A stretch of 64,000 nt of DNA from Dyella_B jejuensis (GTDB lineage Bacteria; Pseudomonadota; Gammaproteobacteria; Xanthomonadales; Rhodanobacteraceae): the NCBI RefSeq assembly GCF_044904675.1, contig NZ_JADIKJ010000018.1, forward strand, positions 42,050 through 106,049. The letters run 5' to 3'. The stretch's first letter is position 1, and each line of letters opens with the position of its first letter. Below are positions 53,443-60,141 of the stretch, one piece after another. The translations under genes were made by a program, and so were the position numbers. The notes beneath the pieces are model-generated. The model was given only the letters and a program-made list of their open reading frames with translations, ran no database searches and was not told the DNA's origin.

Positions 53443-54060
53443 TCACGCCGGGCTTAACGATGCGATCTGCGTAACCAGTTCTGCCATGGCCTGCTTCACC
53501 GAGTCGGCGCTTGAAGCAAATTCCGTCTCCGGATCAAGCGCAGCGCCATGACGGATGACATCTTCCGACAGGGTCAACGCCGGCGAGGTTGCCACCATGC
53601 CCATCTTCAAGCCGGCGGCGACTTGCCTGAGCTGCTCGGCACACTTGCCGCCGCCATGGCCGCCATAGGTGATGATGGCCGCCGGCTTGCCTCGCCACTC
53701 GCCATAAAGATGATCAATGGCGTTTTTCAGCGGTGCGGGGTAGCCCCAGTTGTATTGCGGGCTCACGAACGCCACCGCGGCGGCGGCGCTGATCTTCTCG
53801 CTCCATGCCTGCGTGTGCGGTTGCCTGTAGCTGCCACGATGAGGAAGTTCGGGTTCGTCATCCACGGGAAGGGGCCAATCGGCCAGGTCCACGACTTCGA
53901 AGGCGAGATCCGTGCAGGCTTCGCCGATCTGCGCGATCCATTGGGCGATTTGTGGACAGACCCGGCCGGAGCGTTGGCTGCCCATGATAAGCAGCACCAC
54001 CGGCCTGGTGCGGTGGGAGGACTCGATCGGATGCTTGGCGGGCGTATTTGCATGTATCAT
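53443..54060 (-). CDS. NADPH-dependent FMN reductase family protein
   Basis: 205 residues with a flavodoxin-like fold: VVLLIMGSQRSGRVCPQIAQW (phosphate-binding loop), VDLADWPLPVDDEPELP and FVSPQYNWGYPAPLKNAIDHLY (the SPxYN motif), and ITYGGHGGGKCAEQLR. It reduces FMN or quinones. ATG at 54060 is chosen as the first Met after a strong-looking promoter; the predicted transcript may be leaderless. It is divergent from a MarR regulator that probably controls it. Confidence 0.82.
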   Translation of the reverse strand: MIHANTPAKHPIESSHRTRPVVLLIMGSQRSGRVCPQIAQWIAQIGEACTDLAFEVVDLADWPLPVDDEPELPHRGSYRQPHTQAWSEKISAAAAVAFVSPQYNWGYPAPLKNAIDHLYGEWRGKPAAIITYGGHGGGKCAEQLRQVAAGLKMGMVATSPALTLSEDVIRHGAALDPETEFASSADSVKQAMAELVTQIASLSPA

Positions 54061-54062
54061 GC
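54050..54062. promoter_or_regulatory. Candidate MarR operator
   Basis: GCATG-TAT-CATGC is a perfect inverted repeat lying over the reductase start codon, and a related GCATGTACGATAC sequence lies over the marR start. The palindrome in a divergent MarR/target promoter is the usual place for autoregulation. Assigned by position and symmetry only. Confidence 0.4.
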
Positions 54063-54066
54063 ACGC

Positions 54067-54095
54067 AATATAGCCGGCCACGCCAAACAAGTAAA
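54067..54095 (-). promoter_or_regulatory. Sigma70-like promoter of the FMN reductase gene
   Basis: Minus-strand TTTACT (54095-54090), a 17-bp spacer, and TATATT (54072-54067) match consensus at 4 of 6 and 5 of 6 positions. Transcription would begin near 54060, right at the proposed ATG. The -35 box almost touches the marR start, so MarR binding could block both genes. Confidence 0.5.
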
Positions 54096-54097
54096 GC

Positions 54098-54559
54098 ATG
54101 TACGATACACGTAATAAGGATGCGCTCGCGTCCGCCCTGCTTGACCTGATGGGCTGCATGAACAGTCCGCGCCAGGATGACTTTCTGTTGCGCGAAGCTG
54201 GCGTATCGCTGGACCGCGCCTTGTTTCCGCTGCTGGTTTGCCTCGGGCGCGCAGGCGTCATGGGCGTGGCGGAACTCGCCGATCAGGTAGGCCGGGACCC
54301 CTCGACGATCAGCCGGCAAGTGTCGAAACTGGAAGAGCTGGGCCTCGTGCGGCGCAAGCGCAGCAAGGAAGACCAGCGCATCCGGGAGGCCAGCATTACC
54401 AAGGCGGGAATCCGCATGATCGAGGCCATCGTCAATGCGCGCCGTCGGCTGCTGGACCAGCTGCTTGATGGCTGGACCAAAGAAGACCGCGATAACCTGC
54501 CCAGGCTGATGCAGATGCTTGCGTCGGCCATGAAGGAAAAATATAGGGCCGAGGGTTGA
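54098..54559 (+). CDS. MarR family transcriptional regulator
   Basis: 153 residues with a winged helix: VMGVAELADQVGRDPSTISRQVSKLEELGLVRRKR is the helix-turn-helix region, followed by the DQR of the wing (KEDQRIREASITKAG). It probably represses the divergent FMN reductase gene and itself in response to a small molecule or oxidant. One Cys near the N-terminus (GCMNS) and one in LVCLG could be redox sensors, which is speculative. Confidence 0.87.
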   Translation: MYDTRNKDALASALLDLMGCMNSPRQDDFLLREAGVSLDRALFPLLVCLGRAGVMGVAELADQVGRDPSTISRQVSKLEELGLVRRKRSKEDQRIREASITKAGIRMIEAIVNARRRLLDQLLDGWTKEDRDNLPRLMQMLASAMKEKYRAEG

Positions 54560-54711
54560 AAGCCAGGTACATGCAGGAGCGGCGGACCATCGTCGAACAT
54601 ATTCGATATGCTGCGAGCGCCGACGCATAAGCGCAGCTTGCGAGTGTTCTGATCGACGAGCCATTCGTACTATGCGAGTCTTGGCGCTCCACCGAACTAA
54701 GGAAAGTTCTT

Positions 54712-55002
54712 ATGAATCGCCATCTTCTTTTTATTACCCTATTGCTCGCGAGCATCACTGCGCACGCCGCGACCTCGCTGCGCGTCGGCAGCAAGGTGCT
54801 GACCATCGGCGACAGCGCAGTACACGTGTTGCAATTGATGGGCGAGCCAACGATACGCACCTTCAAGCAACAACAAGCTAATGGCTTGCCGGATAACCAG
54901 CTTGCGCTTGCCGAACAATGGCAATACGCACAGGACGGCAAAACCATCGTCATCACCATCGTCGGGGGCAGGGCTACCAATTTTGAGACGCTTTACGAGT
55001 GA
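54712..55002 (+). CDS. Exported DUF2845 protein
   Basis: 96 residues: signal peptide to AHAA, then SLRVGSKVLTIGDSAVHVLQLMGEP, the DUF2845 hallmark, and a strand-rich end (KTIVITIVGGRATNFETLYE). Small periplasmic or lipoprotein-like proteins of this family have no known function. No convincing operon partner. Confidence 0.82.
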   Translation: MNRHLLFITLLLASITAHAATSLRVGSKVLTIGDSAVHVLQLMGEPTIRTFKQQQANGLPDNQLALAEQWQYAQDGKTIVITIVGGRATNFETLYE

Positions 55003-55229
55003 CCATGGGTCTCGTGCGGCCATTGAGTGCAGTCATTGGAAGCTCATCGGAGCGCATGGCCGAAGGCATCCCATAAACATCCAGCGGCTCAGCGGCTACG
55101 CCGCCGCGCTGCCTTCGAATCGCCATGTCATTGCCACCATCGACCGGGCCATGGGCGTCAGAATCCGCGCAGCCGTCACAAGCCTGGGGACGAACCATCG
55201 CCCTGGCTCAGCGGCAACCAGGAGGACGT

Positions 55230-56174
55230 ATGAGACCGTCGTGGTTCGCGCTGTTTGCCGTCGTTGCCATAAGTGGCCTGCATGCACAGCCGCAGGTCTG
55301 GCAGCCTTCGCCGGGGCATACGCAAATACCGTTATGGCCCGGAACCCCGCCCGATGCCCAGCCCGTGCCGGGACCGGAATACGCCACGTCAGACCCCAAG
55401 TCGCTCATCGCCGGCAAACCGATGATCGCGGAAAGCAATGTGTCGCAACCGACGATGACGATCTATGCCCCGGAGGGAAAAAACACGGGAGCCGCGGTCA
55501 TCGTTTTTCCGGGTGGCGGCTTCCAGATTCTGGCCATGGACCTCGAAGGCACGGAGGCGTGCGACTGGCTTACCTCCAAGGGCATCACATGCGTATTGCT
55601 GAAGTATCGCGTCCCGAGTACGCCTTATAACTGGCGATGCAATTGCCGTCCTGACGATTTTTCGCTATCGGTGCCGGCGTTGGAGGATGCCCAGAGAGCG
55701 TTGAAACTGGTGCGTTTTCACGCCGCGGAGCGGCGCATCGACCCACACAAGATTGGCGTACTCGGGTTTTCGGCGGGCGGTTATCTGGTGACGGAAGCCA
55801 GTACGAACTTCAGACGCCGCTTGTATACGCCGGTCGATGCGGCCGACAGGGAAAGCAGTCGCCCGGATTTCGCCTTGGCGATTTATCCGGGCCATCTGGC
55901 AACCGATAAGGATGCGTTGAACCCTAACGTTCCGGTTTCCCGTGAGACGCCGGCCACGTTTTTGCTGCAGGCAGAGGACGACGACACGGATGGTGTAAAC
56001 CAATCGCTGGTCTATTACGCCGCGCTGAAGCACGCTGGCGTGCCAGTGGAGATGCATCTATACGCCAAGGGAGGCCATGCCTTTGGCATGCGAAGCACGG
56101 CCAACCCCATCACCCATTGGCCCGAGTTGGCATCGACTTGGCTGCAGACCATCGGAATATTGCCGGCAAGGTAA
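55230..56174 (+). CDS. Secreted alpha/beta hydrolase (esterase/lipase-like)
   Basis: 314 residues. Signal peptide to about LHAQ, then an alpha/beta-hydrolase of the BD-FAE/acetyl-esterase type: oxyanion loop VFPGGGFQ, nucleophile elbow GFSAGGY, Asp in DDDTDG and catalytic His in GGHAFGM. Similar enzymes remove acetyl or feruloyl groups from plant polysaccharides, or act on other short esters. AGGAGG 5-6 nt before the ATG fixes the start. Confidence 0.87.
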   Translation: MRPSWFALFAVVAISGLHAQPQVWQPSPGHTQIPLWPGTPPDAQPVPGPEYATSDPKSLIAGKPMIAESNVSQPTMTIYAPEGKNTGAAVIVFPGGGFQILAMDLEGTEACDWLTSKGITCVLLKYRVPSTPYNWRCNCRPDDFSLSVPALEDAQRALKLVRFHAAERRIDPHKIGVLGFSAGGYLVTEASTNFRRRLYTPVDAADRESSRPDFALAIYPGHLATDKDALNPNVPVSRETPATFLLQAEDDDTDGVNQSLVYYAALKHAGVPVEMHLYAKGGHAFGMRSTANPITHWPELASTWLQTIGILPAR

Positions 56175-56284
56175 GCAGCAAGCACATTGGAGGAGCGCAG
56201 GGCTCTTCGGTATATGCCTCCTCTGGTCAAACGCGGTTTCATCACGGAAAGCGCCAATGAATCGATGCGGGAGAAATGCTGCTT

Positions 56285-56695
56285 TTAAACACGGTCGAGT
56301 TTATCCATTACGACGTCCAGAGCAACGTCGCTCTTTTCCGAACCCTGAATTTCCGTCTTAATGCCGGGCAAGCTTCTCTTGAGGTTATCTTTGTTTATCT
56401 TATACAACATCTTGCTTTTTGTGTTTGCATCATCTGGCATCCACAAAAAAAATATCAAACTAGACCCGGTGCTGTTACTATAGTCAAACCATTCTACTGC
56501 ATAGCGGCAATCGTCGTCCGGAAGCTGAGCTAAAAAATCGTCATGGGACGCAGACCGATCTCCCTGGCTGTCGACGATAATCTCCGTCAGGTTATCGCTA
56601 AATTTGTAAGTAATATACCGATTTGTATTCTTAATTTTCATGTTATTGAACGTGGTTACGACCAGGTCGTTCACTATCGCATCGGTATTGGCCAT
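56285..56695 (-). CDS. ADF/cofilin-like actin-binding protein
   Basis: 136 residues that match eukaryotic ADF/cofilin in order along the whole chain: FNNMK, TEIIVD, DDFLAQLPDDDCRYAV, a W/F-D-Y strand, SLIFFLWMPDDA, then the long actin-binding helix TKSKMLYKINKDNLKRSL and a GIKTEIQG strand. KSK (93-95) fits the basic G-actin site of cofilin. The basic F-actin-site residues seen in yeast cofilin (KRSK, before the IVFF strand) are replaced by TGSS (76-79). GGAGG 7 nt before the ATG gives a bacterial ribosome site. The gene is AT-richer than the core genome and lies beside CDI modules. Known cofilins bind and sever actin; here a host-directed or purely bacterial role is open. No signal peptide is visible. 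Confidence 0.85.
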   Translation of the reverse strand: MANTDAIVNDLVVTTFNNMKIKNTNRYITYKFSDNLTEIIVDSQGDRSASHDDFLAQLPDDDCRYAVEWFDYSNSTGSSLIFFLWMPDDANTKSKMLYKINKDNLKRSLPGIKTEIQGSEKSDVALDVVMDKLDRV

Positions 56696-56751
56696 GGCGT
56701 TGCCTCCGCAAGTAGGGCGATTCACTCTGTAAGAGTATCGGTGTCTATTAG

Positions 56752-56775
56752 TTGGCGCGTTGCTGGTCGCGCCAA
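56752..56775 (-). promoter_or_regulatory. Inverted repeat in front of the cofilin-like gene
   Basis: TTGGCGCG (56752-56759) and CGCGCCAA (56768-56775) form a perfect 8-bp inverted repeat with an 8-nt centre, about 57 bp before the cofilin-like ATG. It could be an operator, a leader hairpin or a terminator of upstream CDI genes. No matched -35/-10 was convincing nearby. Confidence 0.4.
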
Positions 56776-56924
56776 AACCAGTGGAAGGACTGTATCTGTC
56801 ATGCCGTTAATATGGGATGTTTCGTTCTGTGCTTTTTTATCGCAAGGGAATAACGGGATCAGGTGCTGTTGAATTCCCGTAAGCCGTAATCGATTGTGAA
56901 CGCTTTGGACAGGACAAGGATAGT

Positions 56925-57155
56925 TCAGTGAGGCGGGCGAGAACCCCGGGTGCCTATGAGCATTAAAATCACCACAACAAGACCAATATAGATGCCCTCT
57001 TTGGCGCCGGCTCCCAAGGCCACGGATAGAAGTGCCGAACCGTTGATTTCGATGCCACTCGAAATACACTTAACGACACCGACAGCAATTCCCAATATGT
57101 CGGTAAGCAGGGCAAACGTGATGCCTGCAAGGAGAATCTTTAAGTGGCGCATCAT
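56925..57155 (-). CDS. Small membrane protein, putative CDI immunity protein
   Basis: 76 residues with two or three hydrophobic segments (ILLAGITFALLTDILGIAVG and YIGLVVVILMLIG) and a TRGSRPPH end. Its ATG overlaps the stop of a toxin-like tail (ATGA), the usual linkage of CdiA-CT and CdiI. A diverged relative with the same ending (GGTRPRTPF) is at 58852-59010. Immunity is inferred from linkage and topology. Confidence 0.55.
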   Translation of the reverse strand: MMRHLKILLAGITFALLTDILGIAVGVVKCISSGIEINGSALLSVALGAGAKEGIYIGLVVVILMLIGTRGSRPPH

Positions 57156-57447
57156 TTGTTACCACTGGTTGTTGCCTTGTCCACTACAGCGTTTCCTACT
57201 TCAGAAACACCAGCACCAAGTGTGTTGCCCGCGATAACTGAACCAAGCGACGAAAAAATCGGCGTCTTGGTCCAATTGATTCATCAATACCTATTCTGAC
57301 CGACGACTCTGGAACCTGCTTGATCCGTTGCGCATTACCGATTCGGTATATGAGCCATCCGCACTCACCCACTACGCCCTTCCGAGCATCGGTCAAACAG
57401 ATGAAGGTAAAACGATAATTACCAAAAATTTTTAACATGTTCGCCAT
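57152..57447 (-). pseudogene. Decayed CdiA C-terminal toxin fragment
   Basis: The last part (57152-57280) is open only after a TGA, has no start codon, and reads SSLGSVIAGNTLGAGVSEVG with a KATTSGNK end, like a CdiA/FhaB toxin tail. Upstream, another frame reads RKGVVGECGWLIYRIGNAQR. Two broken frames followed at once by a small membrane protein suggest a toxin gene that lost its 5' part and shifted frame. Assignment rests on context; the toxin type is unknown. Confidence 0.4.
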
Positions 57448-57829
57448 TTAGCTTATTTATATATATTAAATGCACAACCAAAATCCATATTGGAATGCAA
57501 AAAGCAAGTACGGTTGTTATATTTGTCGTCAAAAAAATTTTATAGGTCGCCATTAAGCCACCAAATAATCCAAGAAAGAATCTAAATCCCAAGCGAAATG
57601 ATCGCCCTCGAATGACAGAAAGCGCAAGCATCCAAACCAAAGAAATGCTAAATATCCCGCCGATATTAGGAAGCAAGTCAAAAAACCTGCCAAGAAATCC
57701 ACGCTGATCTGTACTTATTGGAAATATCGCTTCAATGATGGCAAGTAATAAAACTGGCGCAGAATACAAGGCCAGAAGCGTCGGCGCGGTCGCAAGAAAA
57801 ATTATTTCAACGAAAAGCCATTTTTTCAT
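57419..57829 (-). CDS. Membrane protein, putative CDI immunity protein
   Basis: 136 residues with four predicted helices (about 4-35, 55-75, 80-100, 104-128) and a short soluble end. The ATG lies 9 nt after the stop of a CdiA-like toxin tail, with a GGACAGGAC ribosome region. AT-rich codon use sets it apart from the core genes. Inner-membrane immunity proteins typically block pore-forming or membrane-entry toxins. Confidence 0.5.
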   Translation of the reverse strand: MKKWLFVEIIFLATAPTLLALYSAPVLLLAIIEAIFPISTDQRGFLGRFFDLLPNIGGIFSISLVWMLALSVIRGRSFRLGFRFFLGLFGGLMATYKIFLTTNITTVLAFCIPIWILVVHLIYINKLNGEHVKNFW

Positions 57830-57838
57830 GTCCTGTCC

Positions 57839-58195
57839 TTATCTATTGCAGTTGGGACACCAACCGGTGCCGCCTCCGATAAAGATCGGGTATTGTTTCG
57901 TGTACCAAGTACCTCCTGGCGTCCAAGCTCCCAGCGGCGTTCCGCCAAACGCCCGCGGTGGAACGTTGGGCAGCGTAGTAAACGGTGTGGGCGACGTTAG
58001 CCGCCGCGCCACCGATGCCCACGTTGATCCCGTCCTGGCTCACCTTGCGGCCTTGATTGATATCGCTGGTGCCAACGGCCGCATCGATGGTGACGTTGTT
58101 GCCCACGATGTCGGTACCGGTCTAGCTGGGCACGCCGCTGCTGATGATGTGCACGGCATTGCCGCCAATGAAAATGATCATTATCGCGATACACT
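57839..58195 (-). pseudogene. Orphan cdiA fragment with in-frame stop and new toxin tail
   Basis: The fragment reads NAVHIISSGVPS-stop-TGTDIVGNNVTIDAAVGTSDI...KVSQDGINVGIGGAAA, colinear with 62440-62640 of the other cdiA module; a TAG replaces the CAG (Gln) found there. It then switches frame near 57995 into a tail PNVPPRAFGGTPLGAWTPGG ending GTGWCPNCNR, just before an immunity-like gene. This is the typical form of an orphan toxin cassette: a short piece of constant region joined to a foreign C-terminus, now inactive. Confidence 0.6.
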
Positions 58196-58209
58196 ACTAG
58201 TCAAGGATC

Positions 58210-58680
58210 TCAAATGATCATCGGTAAAGGTGGAATCATTATTATGATCAGGCTGATGACACCAATCATCGCAACAGATATCCATCCGTAAATTTTCAAC
58301 GCCGTCAAATTTTTATCGTAAATGTTATATAAATATATTAAATGCCATATGCTTAAAAGAGAAAATGTTCCGGAAGAAACAAGAAAGATAAAATCAATTT
58401 TCCCAAGCCGAGCTAAGCTATTACCCAAGAGCGATATGGCGAACCTTGCAGACATGGTGGCCGCTATCGTGGTAAAAACAAAAAGGATCAAATAAATAGA
58501 ATTTTCAAATCGCCTATTCCTTGCCATATATATCATCAAAAAAACGCTCACTATGTAAGAGATAGCGTGTATTGCAACAAGTGGCCCATCTTCTACTAGT
58601 CTAGATGAAATAAAAATTATTACAGTTGGAGAAGATGAAATAAGTGCCAGGATTCCAATCCTGCCAAAGTCGTTCGCCAT
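58210..58680 (-). CDS. Four- to five-helix membrane protein, putative orphan immunity gene
   Basis: 156 residues almost entirely hydrophobic (ILALISSSPTVIIFISSRLV, AISYIVSVFLMIYMARN, IYLILFVFTTIAATMSARF and later helices). GAGGT 8 nt before the ATG is a good ribosome site. It is AT-rich and lies in the CDI array without a clear toxin partner; the 170 bp upstream keep only short broken frames. Confidence 0.5.
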   Translation of the reverse strand: MANDFGRIGILALISSSPTVIIFISSRLVEDGPLVAIHAISYIVSVFLMIYMARNRRFENSIYLILFVFTTIAATMSARFAISLLGNSLARLGKIDFIFLVSSGTFSLLSIWHLIYLYNIYDKNLTALKIYGWISVAMIGVISLIIIMIPPLPMII

Positions 58681-58851
58681 AATTTTTACCTCGAATCACG
58701 AACTGAATCTATCTGGCTTTTACCGTAACTAATTCGGTCTTGCATATCAAATATATTTTTCTTACGTTTTTAATAAAACAACAAAAAAAATATAACCACA
58801 TTGAACCAGGCGCTCCGTGTCTCCAAGTGGTCGTACAGCCTGCGACAACTA

Positions 58852-59010
58852 TCAAAATGGAGTTCGAGGTCGAGTACCTCCGATTAGCGTAAGAATGAAA
58901 ATTACGCATCCTGCCCAAGCTCCCATTTTCATTGCCAGTGGAATGGCAATTGAAAAATTATAAGGAATACTAGAGTCAAAGCATTTTACATAAGAAATTG
59001 CTATTGCCAT
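58852..59010 (-). pseudogene. Remnant of an immunity gene related to 56925-57155
   Basis: From ATG 59010 the frame reads MAIAISYVKCFDSSIPYNFS, then two hydrophobic stretches and the end LIGGTRPRTPF. It aligns in order with the product of 56925-57155 (VVKCISSGI..., LIGTRGSRPPH). The same frame extends upstream (FSGLVAFIAVFIM) to a stop without a start, and no ribosome site precedes the ATG, so the copy looks truncated at its 5' end. Confidence 0.5.
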
Positions 59011-59116
59011 GATAAATACGGCGATGAAAGCAACTAGTCCAGAAAAGGCCAGATCTTAACAATCTCGTTGTTTAATCTGTCATTGAGTGTTTAGAGAATC
59101 TTCAATTTTTTCCTCT

Positions 59117-59248
59117 TTAACTTCTTATCGGATGGATTAAATAGAAACGCGATCCAAACGAAAAAAAACCAACCATGCCAATGATGGCAAGAATGAAGCC
59201 CCCGCTTTGGGTGGTAATGAACCAGGAGACCGAAGTCAAAGCCTTCAT
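59117..59248 (-). CDS. 43-aa small membrane protein in the CDI array, uncertain
   Basis: MKALTSVSWFITTQSGGFIL followed by AIIGMVGFFSFGSRFYLIHP and a stop: one membrane helix. Its ATG overlaps the stop of the tiny upstream frame (ATGA). It could be a functional mini-immunity gene or part of a broken longer gene. The flanking 59011-59116 shows only AT-rich sequence with no supported gene. Confidence 0.35.
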   Translation of the reverse strand: MKALTSVSWFITTQSGGFILAIIGMVGFFSFGSRFYLIHPIRS

Positions 59249-59346
59249 CCGCACATAACATGAAACGGCGACCCTCCCGTCATGCTAGATAAGCAATAGA
59301 ATAATAAAATGAAAGCGCTTCTCCATTGGAAAATATTTTGCTTCAT
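59245..59346 (-). pseudogene. Truncated immunity-like reading frame
   Basis: 33 residues (MKQNIFQWRSAFILLFYCLS...VMCG) starting exactly at an ATGA overlap with a CdiA tail remnant, the position expected for an immunity gene. It stops early, so it is probably a decayed copy. The start resembles the beginning of the intact membrane protein at 59536-60141 in pattern (MK, polar, then a helix). Confidence 0.4.
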
Positions 59347-59545
59347 TTGCAAACTCCTACATAACCATTTGCGCCCATTATTTGGCAACCAAATTCGATT
59401 TATTGATTCACATCCATCGCATCGATCTTATAAATAGCTCATCCAGCTTCAATTACAAGTTTTGTAAGCCAATCTTGCTGCTCATAAATCGGCTGCAAAA
59501 GCTGCTGCTCGTTGTTGAACTGCTGCATGCTCCAGTTATTCTGTT
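59343..59545 (-). pseudogene. Duplicated CdiA toxin tail remnant with two stops
   Basis: Reads NNWSMQQFNNEQQLLQPIYEQQDWLTKLV and later IEFGCQI...GYVGVCK. The first part repeats the intact tail at 60141-60353 (NNWSMQQLNNEQQLLQPVYE). Two in-frame stops interrupt it. The 5' side joins abruptly to the 3' end of the immunity gene 59536-60141, which is evidence for a duplication or recombination scar. Confidence 0.65.
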
Positions 59546-60141
59546 CTGCACGGAGCAATTGACGAACTTCGAGATGGCCAGAGTGATTTTCTGCTCCACC
59601 AAATCATAGCGGCATAGTAAGAGACATTAAAAGGAATATAAATTATTATAGCCATAATTCCAAAATTTGGAATTCCAAATGCAAATACGTAAACAAACAA
59701 GTGAAGAGCCAATGCGGCGTCCCAGCGCATAAATAAGAAAAAATTTCCAGAAAATGCAATCGTATAAGCCGGCATTAATGGCGGTATTAAAAATAAGAAC
59801 CAATGTGGAAATATATTTTCCGCGTGACCTATGAAATGCATGTATGCATAGTAATAAATTAATATTAATGATATGACGTATGTCACTGAGTAATTTAAAA
59901 ACATTTTCCTATCAATGCCAAATGAATCAATGATCTTATTCATCGTATAAACGAATAAAAAGCTAAGCAAAACAAATGGTGCCGCAGGTGTAGCGTAGGC
60001 ATAGTATTTGCCTGCTCTTGTGGCTATAAGGATGCTCAAAACAATGCCCCTGTAGTGCAAAACCAATGCGCCGCATAGCATGCTCGTAAAACAGTAAGCT
60101 GAAAATAGGCATATTTCTATAATGCGCGAATGGCCTTTCAT
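59536..60141 (-). CDS. Membrane protein, putative CDI immunity protein
   Basis: 201 residues with about six hydrophobic segments (ICLFSAYCFTSMLCGALVL, AAPFVLLSFLFVYTM, VTYVISLILIYYYAYM and others). The ATG follows the orphan cdiA stop in a TAATG overlap, with GGAGG 9-10 nt upstream. The last 20 residues (SRKSLWPSRSSSIAPCRTE) lose membrane character at the join with the duplicated toxin tail, so the original C-terminus may be altered. Confidence 0.6.
   Translation of the reverse strand: MKGHSRIIEICLFSAYCFTSMLCGALVLHYRGIVLSILIATRAGKYYAYATPAAPFVLLSFLFVYTMNKIIDSFGIDRKMFLNYSVTYVISLILIYYYAYMHFIGHAENIFPHWFLFLIPPLMPAYTIAFSGNFFLFMRWDAALALHLFVYVFAFGIPNFGIMAIIIYIPFNVSYYAAMIWWSRKSLWPSRSSSIAPCRTE

Noticed and set aside
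56722..57069. A 115-aa minus-strand frame between the cofilin-like gene and the small immunity-like gene
   Set aside because: It overlaps the immunity-like gene in another frame, has mixed unconvincing composition, and no ribosome site.
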